DNA from: Spirochaetales bacterium
GTDB taxonomy: Bacteria > Spirochaetota > Spirochaetia > JABMQR01
DNA length: 58,031 nt
Direction: 5' to 3'
NCBI GenBank assembly: GCA_018399255.1
Contig: JAGYPA010000003.1
Span: 1 to 58,031 of the forward strand
The notes under the pieces were generated by a model. That model was given only the letters and a program-made list of their open reading frames with translations, did not search any database and was not told where the DNA came from. The translations under genes were made by a program, and so were the position numbers. Of this stretch, positions 17,530-27,315 are shown piece after piece. Position 1 is the stretch's first letter; each line of letters opens with the position of its first letter.

Positions 17530-17560
17530 TTGACTTTACCCTTGGGGTAATTCGTGGTAT
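17530..17560 (+). promoter_or_regulatory. MerR-type promoter with dyad in the spacer
   Basis: TTGACT (17530-17535) and TGGTAT (17555-17560) are 19 bp apart. The spacer starts with the dyad TTACCC-TTG-GGGTAA (17536-17550). A long spacer with a dyad inside it is the hallmark of promoters twisted open by MerR-family activators. It precedes the MerR-type gene at 17588, suggesting autoregulation. Confidence 0.65.
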
Positions 17561-17587
17561 GAAAGCATCTCTTGCGCAGGAGAAGCA

Positions 17588-18382
17588 ATGTATACAATCG
17601 GAGAATTTTCGAGAATCAACAGGATAACCACCAAAACGTTACGCCACTATGATCGGATAGGTCTGATCAAGCCTGCAAAATCTCGACAGCTGGACCGGTT
17701 ACCGATACTACCGGTCAGAGCAATTACCGGAAATGGGCAGGATTCTGATGCTCAGGAATCAGTTTTCTGCCGAAATTAAGCGAGATAACCGCAGTGAACG
17801 CCCGGTAGAGAATCTCGACCCGAGAGCGGCGGCTCTGCAGCGTGAAATTGCCGGCAGTCAGCGAAGGCTGGCAAAAGTTCTGGGTTATCTGGAAAACCTT
17901 GAGGGGAAATGGAGAGAATGAAAATGTAGTAATCAAGGAACTGCCGGAGGTAGTTGCCGCATCGATGCGCACTGTTTCAGGGTATGATACCTATTTCGAT
18001 ATTGTCCCGAAGATGGGCGAATATATGAAGTCGGTTGGCGCTGTCTGCCGCGTCCCCGAATACTGCTTCACCATTTATCACGATGGTGAATACAAAGAAC
18101 ATGATATTGATGTGGAAATTTGCGAAGCAGTCGTCGCCCCCTGCCCGGATTCGGACCATGTTAAGTTCAAAACGGTTCCCGGATACCCCAGGCAGTCTGC
18201 CTCCCGCATGCTAGTGGACCTACTCTACCATCGGTGATACCTACAACAAACTGTTCAGCTGGCTCCATGAGCATGGCTGCACGCCTGCCGATAACCCGAG
18301 AGAGTCCTACATTGACGGGAGAGGGAATAAGGAGGAACTGGAGGAGTGGCTGACCGAGGTGCAGGTACCGGTATCAAGATAA
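17588..18382 (+). pseudogene. MerR-family regulator with GyrI-like effector domain, frameshifted
   Basis: From ATG 17588 the peptide MYTIGEFSRINRITTKTLRH is a textbook MerR helix-turn-helix start. Reading on requires several frame changes: WTGYRYYRSEQL, then MGRILMLRN, a coiled-coil stretch with REIAGSQRRLAKVLGYLENL, then a GyrI-like effector domain. That domain has IKELPEVVAASMRTVSGYDT, VEICEAVVAP and, near the end, GDTYNKLFSWLHEHG, and stops at 18382. About four or more slips are needed. The order HTH, coiled coil, effector domain is that of BltR/BmrR-type activators, which sense hydrophobic drugs or metabolites. It lies in the frameshift-dense block. Confidence 0.78.
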
Positions 18383-18546
18383 CCGGAGGGTTTCGGAGGA
18401 ACCATACCGGACATCTTCTTGAAATAGATTTCTTCCTTGAAATGGGCTCAGGCAGCTGTGTAAATAATTTTTCTGCTGTATAAAAACGAAACAGTAAAAG
18501 ACGAGTTGCCGGCTTCACCCGGTAAGATGCTACAGTTTCAGCACCT

Positions 18547-19985
18547 ATGAAAACACCTATACCATCATAATTATTGGGAGCCGGAATTGTCGGAACTGTC
18601 GCTGCGCGGAGCTCAGCCGGTTTACAGACTCTATTCTGCTGCTGGAAAAGGCCCGGGACGTCTCTATGGGGGCAACCCGCCAATAGCGGCATCGTCCACG
18701 GAGGCTATACGCAAAGTGGGAACATTGAAAGGAGAACTGTCGATCCGGGGCAACCGGGTATGTACCGGCAGCTCTCCGAAGAGCTCGGCTTTCCTTATTG
18801 CCGGAACGGTTCCTATGTACTGGCCTTTACCGATGAAGATCGGGAAAAGCTTCGTGCAGCTGTTCGAGAACGTGGCAGATAAACGGTGTTGAGCAACTTG
18901 AGCTGCATACGGGAAGGCAGGTCCGGGCCAGTGAAACCCGAATTAATCCTGCTGTTACCGAAGGACTCTACTGCGGGGAGACCGGTATTGTCAGTCCTAT
19001 GAAGCAGCAATTGCCTTGGCGGAGAACGCTGCAGCCAACGGCGCTGTTTTGAAGCTCAGCCACGAAGTAACTCATATAGAGCAATCAGGCGAGCTGTTCC
19101 AGTTGTTGCCGGAGGTACCCGTACAGCGGAACGTTATTGTGAATGCCGCCGGGCTTACAGCGATCACATAGCCGCTATGGCCGGCGCTGACAGGTTCACA
19201 TCAAACCCTCGAAAGGGGAAAGTACCTGCTGCTCAGGCGGGGGAACAGGCGACAGTATCGGGAAGGTAATCTTTCAGACCCCGACCGGAGAAGGGAAAAG
19301 GGTATCCTGGTGACGCCGACGACCTGGGGGAACCTGATGATCGGACCGGATGAGGATACTCCGATCGCGAAGATGTCAGCAGCAGCTTTTCCGCCCCGCA
19401 GGCAATTCTCGAGCAGGCCCCGCCTGAGTGTTCCCGATCTCGAGCTTTCTTCGCTTATCAGGTTTTTACCGGTGTACGGCCAGCATCGGATGCCGGAGAT
19501 TTTATCCTCGGGTGAATCAAGCCTGTCCGGCTTATCCAGGCTGCGGGCACTGAATCTCCCGGACCAACCAGCGCTCCCGCAATAGCCGAGAAAATTCGCA
19601 ATATTCTCCTTGATAAGGGGTTTATAACCCGAAAAAAGCGGACTTTTTTACGCACTGCGTTCAGCGATTACTCGTCCGGCACCCCGCAGCCGGCTTTTAG
19701 AAGTGCGGGAACTGGGATAAAGCTGCTGTTGGAGATCCTGATCGGCTGGTCGCCGCTGCACAGTTCGTGAAAAACCGTTCTGGGATGCCTTAAACCGCGG
19801 GATTCCCATCGATTCGCTGATGCCGTCAAGCGGCGTGGACCCGTGCCGGTATGGGACTCCGCCAGGGTACCTTCTGCGGACCCAGGGTAAAGGAACTGCT
19901 TATGCTGTATACCGGTTTGCCTGAGGAGGCTATCGGGATGCCAGTAAGCCAAAGTGATCAGGAACTCCTTGAAGGCGCTGTGTAA
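18547..19985 (+). pseudogene. FAD-dependent oxidoreductase with BFD-type C-terminal domain, frameshifted
   Basis: Across all three plus frames a single family can be followed. It begins with an FAD-binding IIIIGAGIVGT at the start codon (18547), then GATRANSGIVHGGY, MYRQLSEELGFPYCRNGSYV, AERYCVNAAGL and KGKYLLLRR. The end is GLRQGTFCGPRVKELLMLYT and a stop at 19985. This is the glycerol-3-phosphate-dehydrogenase-like (GlpA/LhgO-type) oxidoreductase layout with a C-terminal [2Fe-2S] BFD-like region. Roughly ten or more small indels break it. It could have worked on glycerol phosphate or hydroxyacids; the substrate is not clear. It is in the frameshift-dense block. Confidence 0.75.
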
Positions 19986-20079
19986 GCTGTAAGCAGCTGT
20001 CTGTCAGCAGCTGTCTGCTAGAGCAGCTGTCTGCCGGGAGCAGGTCTGCCGTGGTTTTTTCTGATTCCCGGCAAATACT

Positions 20080-21300
20080 AACTTGTGGCGTGGCGGTAGA
20101 TGCGTGAAATGAAAAACTGAGCCCCAGGACGGCAAGTGTTAGTAATAAGAAGAACGGAATGACTTCCAGTCCATAGAATCGTGCCAGGAACTCCCGCAAA
20201 TTGATGGTACGGCAGCTGCACCGAGCCCGGCTGCCGCCATCTGCATGCCGATGGTATTTGCTCTGATGCTGCCGGCCTACACGCCGCTCGGTGTCAGAGA
20301 CAAAGTCCCGGAAAGATGGGGGCGATGGAAAAGCCCGCCAGAGCTATACCGATGATGGTTGCCCAGGATGACAGATTAATCATCACCCAGAAGTGTACCG
20401 GTCAAAGGCCAGCGCGCAACAGCTGTATAGATGAGCCGGTTGACCGGACAGTTTCCGGGTATACCAGCCGGCTATAATTCTTCCGACGGTAAACATGGCC
20501 CCATAGCTGCCGGTGATGAATCCCGCAAGCTGGCTGCTGGATGCCGCGCGGGATTCTGTGAGCAGGGTATAAGCCCAGAGTCCCAGGCCGACCCTGACCC
20601 CCGCATAGATAAAGAACATCAGCATGCTGAGCAGAGCCGGCAGCGTGGTAAACGTTGCCCAGAGGGCTGCATCAGCCTTTTCATGCTTTTGCATGGCGGA
20701 GCTGGGCTCTGTATGCCTTTCCACATCTTTTGTGATGTAGAAGGTAAGGGCAGTGCCAGCTGGAGCAAAGCCCACCAGGTAGCCGAACTGCCAACGCGAA
20801 GTCAAGCTGATTCCCCACCGTCATAATTACGTGGACCGATGGTAATGCCGATTCCGAACTGGCATGCAGCCACTGCATCGTGCGGGAACTATAGTTTTTT
20901 GCAACAAAAGTATTTACACCGGCATCTATCGCACCGGCTCCCCATGCCGCCCAGAGCTGCCGCGGCAACCAGCAGCCACCAGACAGGTGAAACGGCAAAG
21001 ACCAGCAGGGTTACTGCCGTAGCCCTGCAGCCGACGCTGAGAGGTCGCTGATACCCATTCGCCATAAAAACCGCTCAAAAAACTGGAAGCTGAATAACCG
21101 ATTGTACTGGCAATGAGCAGGGGACTGATGGCATCCAGAGAGAGGGAAAAGCAGCAATGCGATTCCCGGCCAGGCCACCCCGAGCAGGCCGTCAGGCAGT
21201 CCCAGGAAATGAAGGCAATATACGAGAGAACAATAAGTCCGATACCGGTTTTCTTTTCATCTGCTGCAGTATAGAAAGCCGCAGTAATAATCTTGAGTTT
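20080..21300 (-). pseudogene. MFS transporter, frameshifted (ends approximate)
   Basis: On the minus strand, fragments in different frames together give a major-facilitator protein. They are DEKKTGIGLIVLSYIAFISW near 21270, SPLLIASTIGYSASSFLSGF near 21080-21130, GYLVGFAPAGTALTFYI near 20750, and MLMFFIYAGVRVGLGLWAYT with GSYGAMFTVGRIIAGWYTRK (20640-20440). LARFYGLEVIPFFLLLTLAV lies near 20170. A GGAGG lies near 21300, but no clean start codon follows it and the stop is uncertain. At least six slips are needed. It converges with the FAD gene and diverges from the transposase. The substrate is unknown. Confidence 0.65.
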
Positions 21301-21412
21301 TCCTCCAATTCTGTATGATTAACTCCGTTAGCCGGATGAGAAAATTTCCAACCTCTTGAAATATAAATAATTTTCTTCTTTGGCTCGCATCGTAGTTGAT
21401 TAAAAACTTCCC

Positions 21413-21442
21413 GTATAACTTATACAATTGTATAAGTTATAC
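21413..21442. repeat. Perfect 30-bp palindrome next to a ribosome site
   Basis: The half GTATAACTTATACAA is followed at once by its exact reverse complement TTGTATAAGTTATAC, with no spacer. The palindrome ends one base before AGGAGG (21443-21448), the ribosome site of the transposase start at 21454. It also contains TTGTATAA, which recurs inverted near the right end of the element (about 23230). It may be an operator, an RNA hairpin or part of the element's terminus. Confidence 0.85.
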
Positions 21443-21453
21443 AGGAGGTTTTC

Positions 21454-23216
21454 ATGCCTAGACCCAGACGCAATGACGGAAAGATCCATCTTCACGAACG
21501 ACGAAACGGCAACAGGTGGATGTATGCCGCCTCATCCAACGAAGCGTATGATATGCGGATGGGAAACGACATTTCCGCATAGTGGACTGGGGAACGGGTT
21601 GAGGAGGCAAATCTTTCATCCTGAACAAACGATTCATCTACGAGAAGGACCGATGGAATGATTTCATCTTCCTGAAGACTGGGATCTCTTCAAGATTTCA
21701 AGAATGAAGAATGGGTACAAAACCTGAAGGCTCTGTACACCACCGAAGACCGCAGTCTGCTGTATGGTTCTGTGTGGTTGCTGATGAGATCGCCACAAAG
21801 ATTGGGTTGATGCAGAACCTTATGGCCGTTTTTGGTGTAACGTCGACATGGTCCACTTATTATTCGACGCTGGCGTTTTTTCCCCTCCTGTGTGTGGAAA
21901 GCTATAACCATCTTGCCCAATGGCAGCGCATTGAGCGACGCCGTCGGCCCAAGCACTTACCAGTAAGGATATTTTACTCTTCTTACACAACGCATCACTG
22001 AATCGAGCGATGGAGTTGTTCAGGCACCGCATGAGGCGGATCGACGAGAATCATGTGCTTGCGGTGGATCTGACTAGCAAGTCAACTTACGGGAGTAAAC
22101 TTGCTGATATCAGATGGGGAAAGAACAAGGAATCTCCCTGCAACAGACCGTCGAGGTTAAGTCGTCTATTCACTCAATGGGCATCTGCCGGTCCTGTATC
22201 AGGAACTTCCCGGAAACATTCCCGATCTCAGGACCGTTGAACTGCTTCACAAGCTGCTGGGAGTGCCGCTGGATGTCCTCATGCCACATGGCTGCAGACC
22301 GTGGGTATCCACGCAAAGTGTATTAGATTTTCTGATAGGAAAGGCCAACCGTTTATATCCTGCATCAAAGCCTCTCCTCAAGCATTGTCTCGGGCTTGAT
22401 CGAATCAATTCGGGACGGAAGCCTTGCCATGGAGATCAATGTTGAAACCCGAACTATGAAATCCAGCAGGAAGTCAACTATTACTATGAACACAGAAGCG
22501 GAAAGGGTAAAAAGCCGAAAGGCTGAAGGCCAATATTTTCTTTCGGATTCTGTCAGGAAGTCCTTGGGGGAACGGGACCTTGACGTCGCTATCAAGGAGC
22601 AGCGGTTGCTGCTTGGGGATTTGAAGGAGCAGCAGGTGGTCAACTCCGATGAACAGGGATCTCAAGAGGGACTGTCCCTATTACAGCATCCTCCCCACCA
22701 AAGCCGGATGCGTTGAATCCTTTGCGATCAGTTGAAAAGCGTGTGTCTACCAAGAAACGGGTGATGGGCTACATAGTCATGTTGTCGAACAAGCTGACCT
22801 GGACGCCTCCCAGATATGGGAAACTTATGGGTTGAGAGATGAGCAGGAAAAGCACTTTCTAGGACATGAAGGGTGCGATGTCTGATGACTGTAATCCTGC
22901 CTGGTCTGAAAAAGGAAAGGAAGGAAGACTGTTCATCCATTTCATCGGATTGTCTGTGTACTCTCACATCAAGCATATCTGGAAGCAGCTGGCGTTGAAA
23001 GATCAGTTTGAGACAGTTGATGCCGTAATAGACGAGATGAAGAATATCCGTTGTATCGAGCATTCAGGCAAGACAAAAATCATTACTCCGTTCGTTGGTA
23101 AACAGCTGAAAATTTGTGAATATTATGATCTGAAACCACCTGCCGGCTGCGCTCCTACGGTAAAGGGTATCAGTTCGAAGACCGGTAGAAAAAACAAGAA
23201 GGCTGCCCAGGAATAG
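21454..23216 (+). pseudogene. IS1634-family DDE transposase, frameshifted
   Basis: The gene starts at ATG 21454 with an excellent AGGAGG site and gives MPRPRRNDGKIHLHERRNGN before a stop. Other frames continue it: VLAVDLTSKSTYGSKLADI, VLYQELPGNIPDLRTVELLH and a DRGYP segment, which contain the transposase core acidic positions. The C-terminal 117 residues are intact from about 22866, with GRLFIHFIGLSVYSHIKHIW and IITPFVGKQLKICEYYDL, ending at 23216. This is the domain order of IS1634 (IS1380/IS4-like) DDE transposases. Many small frame changes make it non-functional as written. Confidence 0.8.
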
Positions 23217-23242
23217 ACGATTGAGTTAATTATACAAATTTA

Positions 23243-23287
23243 GGGAAAATTCAGATAATAATAATCTGATAGAGAGATTATTTTCCC
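23243..23287 (-). terminator. Nested hairpin at the end of the cytidylate-kinase-like gene
   Basis: The outer arms GGGAAAAT/ATTTTCCC and the inner arms AATAATCT/AGATTATT surround the stop codon at 23278. On the minus strand they would form a long bulged hairpin just after the gene. It is a plausible terminator, although the following T-run is poor, and it might instead belong to the insertion-sequence end. Confidence 0.45.
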
Positions 23288-23946
23288 AAAGAAGCCGCTC
23301 TCTTTTCACCCAAAACTTTTCTGATGGTGTCGAGCAGTATTGGATCGGTCTTGATATCCTTCACTGAGTTCCCGGAATCTGAATCTGCCGTTTCGAGAGA
23401 ACAGACAGCCGCCGTAATAATCCCGATAGCGGTATCCCCTCCCATTTTGCCGGTATTCAGCACAAGGTCGAAAGCATTCTGCAGATTGGCCTGACTGACA
23501 TGAAAGCAGTGAGCAATAAAGGAGTTTCTAACTTTGTCCCGCTCCTCGATTCTTATTCTTGCCTCTTTGTGGTCAATCTCTTCTTTTGCCATGCAGCGCT
23601 TGATTCTGGTCTCCAGCGGTGCCCGGAGGCGGATATTCAGGACATCCCGGTAATCCGGAAAAACAGCGAAGCTTCCCCGGCCGAGAATTATCGTATTATC
23701 CAGGGACCCGATGTGCTCGATCACTTTCCTGAGGAAAAGCATGTAGTCATTCTGGACTTCGTCAAGACGCTCCCAGATGTTCAGTGGGGATGAGTAAAAT
23801 TCTTCAAAGGTGATAAGACCGTACTCACGGAAAATCTCGGAAAAATCTTCCCTGGTAACCAGCGTGTACCCCAGCTGCTTTGCTATTGCCTCACCCAATG
23901 TGCTTCCGCCGCTGTATGGTTCTCGTGATAACGTTATTACAGCCAT
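23278..23946 (-). CDS. Cytidylate-kinase-like family protein
   Basis: The start was set at ATG 23946 because GGAGGG lies 8 nt upstream and the conserved family start MAVITLSREPYSGGSTLG follows directly. The longer frame to 23997 adds only an atypical tail. The 222-residue product has the glycine-rich P-loop-like SREPYSGGSTLGEAIAKQL (residues 7-25), a central IILGRGSFAVF and the arginine-rich lid region ETRIKRCMAKE. The family resembles nucleoside monophosphate kinases but is separate from Cmk, and its substrate is not established. It is transcribed in the same direction as the hydrolase, 122 bp downstream of it. Confidence 0.88.
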   Translation of the reverse strand: MAVITLSREPYSGGSTLGEAIAKQLGYTLVTREDFSEIFREYGLITFEEFYSSPLNIWERLDEVQNDYMLFLRKVIEHIGSLDNTIILGRGSFAVFPDYRDVLNIRLRAPLETRIKRCMAKEEIDHKEARIRIEERDKVRNSFIAHCFHVSQANLQNAFDLVLNTGKMGGDTAIGIITAAVCSLETADSDSGNSVKDIKTDPILLDTIRKVLGEKRAASLGK

Positions 23947-24068
23947 AGTGCTGCCCTCCTTCAATTCCATTGTAATCCTGTGACTGCGGGAAAACAATGT
24001 TTTAACGGGCAGTTTTCGGGTGGTTTCAGATGGGTTCAGATTTTGAGAGCTGCATCAGGAAAGCTGCA

Positions 24069-24980
24069 TCAGGAAAGCTGCTGCAGCCGCTCTTTAATTT
24101 GTTCGACGATCCAGTCCCTCTCCGGAATGGGCATGACCACCCCCGGGTGTGGCATTTCAGGAACTTCCAGGAGTTCAACTTCCGACCCGGCTTCCAGGGC
24201 AAGCATCTTGAGACGTCGGCAGTCGGCCAGAAGAACATCGGCAGTTCCGGTAAAGATCAGGGTCGGGGGAATATGCTTCAGGTCACCATACAATGGGCTT
24301 ACCAGGGGGTCCCGGGGAGAAAGATCACCGGCGTATGCTTTTCCAGCTTTTATCAGCTGATCGACATTGAGCAGCGGATCCTTGGCATCAAGTTCTTGTA
24401 TTTCGGGGTTGGTCATGGTGATATCGACCCAGGGGGCAAATAGTACCAGCTGCTGCGGAAGGGGTCTTGAATGGATATACAGCTGCTGAGCCAGGGCCAG
24501 AGCCAGCCCGCCGCCGGCAGAATCTCCCATGAAAATCAGTTCCGAATGATTTTTACGGGTTATGATGGAGGAATAGACATCAGCAACCATAGCATGGACT
24601 TCTCGAGCCTGATGATCCGGGGCAAGCGGGTATTCGGGGAATATGATTTCACTGTTCAGGGAATCTGCCAGCATGGCGACAAAGCGCCAGTGCTGGGCAT
24701 ACTGTCCGCGGGCATATGCTCCGCCGTGCAGGTAGAGGATGGATCTGACCGGCTCGGCTGCCCTGGGATTCAAATACCAGACATTGCACCCGTCTATGAT
24801 ACTTTGGGTGATCTGATGGATCCTGGAAAGATATGAAGACGGTTTGGCCCCTCTGTTCTGTTTTTTCCGTTTCGGAATAAGCTGCTGCCGTTTTTTCATG
24901 GCAGTGCCCCGCATGATAAGCTTGGAGACTTTGCTGCCGGTGCTGGGGCCGGGTATCGGGAAATCTTTTTTTACTGCCAT
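24069..24980 (-). CDS. Alpha/beta hydrolase, hormone-sensitive-lipase (GDXG) family
   Basis: The 303-residue product carries the oxyanion-hole motif LYLHGGAYARG (HGG at about 85-87) and the nucleophile motif GDSAGGGLALALA (Ser154). It also has a late Asp in TADVLLADC (about 246) and His in EMPHPGV (about 278), so the triad is complete. Such enzymes hydrolyse short-chain esters. There is no clear signal peptide, although a basic N-terminal 50 residues (KKRQQLIPKRKKQNRG) precedes the core, so a cytoplasmic or membrane-associated location is likely. ATG 24980 lacks a strong ribosome site. It is divergent from the Crp/Fnr gene, 219 bp away. Confidence 0.9.
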   Translation of the reverse strand: MAVKKDFPIPGPSTGSKVSKLIMRGTAMKKRQQLIPKRKKQNRGAKPSSYLSRIHQITQSIIDGCNVWYLNPRAAEPVRSILYLHGGAYARGQYAQHWRFVAMLADSLNSEIIFPEYPLAPDHQAREVHAMVADVYSSIITRKNHSELIFMGDSAGGGLALALAQQLYIHSRPLPQQLVLFAPWVDITMTNPEIQELDAKDPLLNVDQLIKAGKAYAGDLSPRDPLVSPLYGDLKHIPPTLIFTGTADVLLADCRRLKMLALEAGSEVELLEVPEMPHPGVVMPIPERDWIVEQIKERLQQLS

Positions 24981-25121
24981 GTTTTCAACTCTTCAGGAGC
25001 GCTGTCTGTTCGAAGGCTCATCTGAACCGATTATCCATAAATTGAGCAGTTGATTCAAGCACCAAATTAGAGATGCCCGGAGCCGGTGTTCCCGGTACTC
25101 TTCAGAAAGAACGAAAGAGGC

Positions 25122-25170
25122 TATAATTACCCTGCAACCTGCCAGTTGGCATTGTTAACTGCAGTAACAA
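25122..25170 (+). promoter_or_regulatory. Promoter and dyad upstream of the Crp/Fnr gene
   Basis: A perfect -10 box TATAAT lies at 25122-25127, with a weak -35 (TCTTCA) 17 bp upstream. Downstream, 25152-25170 is TTGTTA-N7-TAACAA, a 19-bp dyad. Its placement just after the start of transcription suits autorepression by the regulator encoded at 25200. AAGGA at 25187-25191 is the ribosome site. Confidence 0.5.
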
Positions 25171-25199
25171 CACTAGAATATTGAATTAAGGACATATAC

Positions 25200-25931
25200 A
25201 TGGATAACGCAGTGATTGAAAAACTGGAAAAAATTACTCAGAAAAACTCGTCATGGCTAAAGCTGCTGTTTTCACATATGCCAAAAAGATTTCTTGCACA
25301 GATAGAACTGCTTCAGCTGCCTCCGGAAAGGCGTTTCATCATTAAAGGGGAAAGCAATCATTACATCTATATAGTATACGAGGGGATGATCCGGGTTATC
25401 AACGAATTTGACAATGGTAGAATTTTTGCTTTTGCAACGACACAAATCCCTGCCTTCAGCGGACTGCTTGAATTATTGTCAGAGAATGAAATTAATACAT
25501 CAACCGTTGAAACGATTCAAGAATCAAAACTTATCAGGATTCAGAAGAAAGCATTTTCCCAATGGATGAATGAGGATGTGGAAGCTTATAAGCTTGTTGT
25601 AAAAATATTTGCCAGACAGCTTTACCCTTCCTTGCTATCCATGGGGTCGTATTATGTCTATCCAAAATTTGTGGTACTCCTTCAGTTTCTGGTGAAAACC
25701 TATGAGGCAGCCGCCGCTGCTGCTGCAGGCAAAGAAGTTATTGTTACCGAAACCCGAGAAGAACTATCGGAAATATTAGGATTCAGCCTCAGGACTGTTT
25801 ATCGCCTATCTAACCGGCTTGTGGAAGAGAATCTGGCAGAAATACGAAAGAAAAAAATACATCTGACATCCCCGAAAATCGAAAAAATGAAAAATTACAT
25901 CATGAGGACTTCCTATGAACACCAGGCTTAA
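25200..25931 (+). CDS. Crp/Fnr-family transcriptional regulator
   Basis: The 243-residue protein has an N-terminal cyclic-nucleotide-binding-like barrel (about residues 30-150, ERRFIIKGESNHYIYIVYEG) and a C-terminal winged helix. The recognition region is TREELSEILGFSLRTVYRL (about 183-201). It lacks the N-terminal cysteine cluster of oxygen-sensing Fnr. It heads the sulfatase and importer locus and overlaps the first sulfatase by 17 bases, so it is almost certainly a dedicated regulator of that locus (inference). The ligand may be a sugar or nucleotide; the sequence does not tell. An alanine run (AAAAAAAG, about 176) lies between the domains. Confidence 0.9.
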   Translation: MDNAVIEKLEKITQKNSSWLKLLFSHMPKRFLAQIELLQLPPERRFIIKGESNHYIYIVYEGMIRVINEFDNGRIFAFATTQIPAFSGLLELLSENEINTSTVETIQESKLIRIQKKAFSQWMNEDVEAYKLVVKIFARQLYPSLLSMGSYYVYPKFVVLLQFLVKTYEAAAAAAAGKEVIVTETREELSEILGFSLRTVYRLSNRLVEENLAEIRKKKIHLTSPKIEKMKNYIMRTSYEHQA

Positions 25932-27300
25932 CATTTTACTGTTTTTAACTGACGACCATGCTGCATGGGCAGCCGGGTGCTATGGTAACCGGGAAGTCCA
26001 TACTAGAAATATTGATTTTCTTGCTTCAGAGGGAATTCAGATGCTCAATGCGTATACCCCGACCCCGGTATGCTCTCCTGCCCGGGCTTCTCTCTTTACT
26101 GGAAAAACATCATCCCAGCATGGAATTCATGACTATATCGGTACTGCCGGGAACATGGATGATAACTATTGCTGGCTTCAATACGAAACTATTTTGCCTG
26201 AACTGCTTCAGGCGGGCGGCTATGAGACTGCTGTTGTTGGAAAATGGCACTTGGGACAGGAAAAGAGCGCTAAAAAGGGGTTTGATCATTCGGTAACCAT
26301 AGGCCCCGAATACCCGGTTTTTCATGATCAGCCCCGGATATTCTATGATGGATCAGAACCGATAGAAAAGACCGGATATCTAGCTGGCAATATTACAGAT
26401 GAAGCCCGCAGTTATCTTCGAAAGCGGGATAGAGAAAAACCTTTTTTTCTTACCATAGGTCACTATGCCACACACAGTCCATGGAAAGGACACCCGGAAC
26501 GTATTGTGGCAGAATATCGGAGCAGTGGGGCAGGAAAGCGGGAAGGGGCGAACCACTATCCGTTCGGTATACAGAGAAACGAGTCCCTGGATCCGACCCG
26601 TCAGAATCCGGAAGAAGCACTCTGTCAGTATTATGCAGGGGTCTCTGAAATTGATGAATCTGTAGGATGCATGCTCGATGAACTTACTGCCCAAGGCATC
26701 CTCGACAATACTTTGATAATTTATACTTCGGATCATGGACTGAACTGCGGGCAGCATGGCCTGTGGGGAAAAGGCAATGCAACCTTTCCGCTCAATATGG
26801 TGGAGGAATCGATACGGATTCCCCTTATTCTGTATAACAGAAAGCTTCTTTTTTCCAGACAGAAAAGATCTGAACCGGTGAATCATACGGACACATTTGC
26901 GACAATACTTGAGGCTGCAGGCGTAGTTGAGGATGCTGACGCCCGGAAAAAAAGAAACTCACCCGGGCAAAGCTATTATCCCATGCTTGCAAATACGTCC
27001 CGGCTCCGGGACTGGCGGACGGTGCAAATCTGTGAATATGGACCGGTAAGAACTGCTGTTGACAAAAATTATAAGCTCAGTATGTACCCGGAGGGTCAGG
27101 CTGATTTGCTTTTTGATCTTAGGAATGATCCCGGAGAAGAACATAATCTTTATGATGCCCCCGGATACCGGAAGGTAAGGAACCGCCTTGCCACAGCAAT
27201 AGATTTGTTTTTTGAAACATATTCCGAAGCGGACAAAGAGGGTGACAACATTGGCAGCTTGCCCCGTTACAACCCCCTGGCTGCTTGGGAAGAAAAGTAA
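25915..27300 (+). CDS. Cys-type sulfatase, cytoplasmic
   Basis: This 461-residue protein of the alkaline-phosphatase-like sulfatase family has the formylglycine motif VCSPARASLFTGK with Cys53. The metal-binding start is LLFLTDDHA (Asp12, Asp13) and the second metal segment is IIYTSDHGLN. The cysteine must be converted to formylglycine by a maturase that is not in this window. There is no signal peptide, so it works inside the cell. It starts within the regulator gene (17-base overlap) and is followed by a binding-protein gene 9 bp later. It therefore probably removes sulfate from a compound brought in by that importer. The substrate is unknown. Confidence 0.93.
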   Translation: MNTRLNILLFLTDDHAAWAAGCYGNREVHTRNIDFLASEGIQMLNAYTPTPVCSPARASLFTGKTSSQHGIHDYIGTAGNMDDNYCWLQYETILPELLQAGGYETAVVGKWHLGQEKSAKKGFDHSVTIGPEYPVFHDQPRIFYDGSEPIEKTGYLAGNITDEARSYLRKRDREKPFFLTIGHYATHSPWKGHPERIVAEYRSSGAGKREGANHYPFGIQRNESLDPTRQNPEEALCQYYAGVSEIDESVGCMLDELTAQGILDNTLIIYTSDHGLNCGQHGLWGKGNATFPLNMVEESIRIPLILYNRKLLFSRQKRSEPVNHTDTFATILEAAGVVEDADARKKRNSPGQSYYPMLANTSRLRDWRTVQICEYGPVRTAVDKNYKLSMYPEGQADLLFDLRNDPGEEHNLYDAPGYRKVRNRLATAIDLFFETYSEADKEGDNIGSLPRYNPLAAWEEK

Positions 27301-27315
27301 AAAAAGGAGATGATG

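Larger units (their letters stand above)
21413..23250 (+). mobile_element. IS1634-like insertion sequence remnant (limits approximate)
   Basis: The stretch holds one transposase coding region and little else. The left end is marked by the 30-bp palindrome. Near the right end the minus strand reads ATTTGTATAATTAA, matching AATTGTATAAGTTA at the left end, so short imperfect terminal inverted repeats are plausible. No target-site duplication was recognised. The element separates the broken MFS gene from intact housekeeping-like genes to the right. Confidence 0.5.

Noticed and set aside
17060-22870. Programmed ribosomal frameshifting as an explanation for the broken genes
   Set aside because: There are far too many slips, in both directions and in unrelated genes on both strands, without slippery-site and structure pairs.
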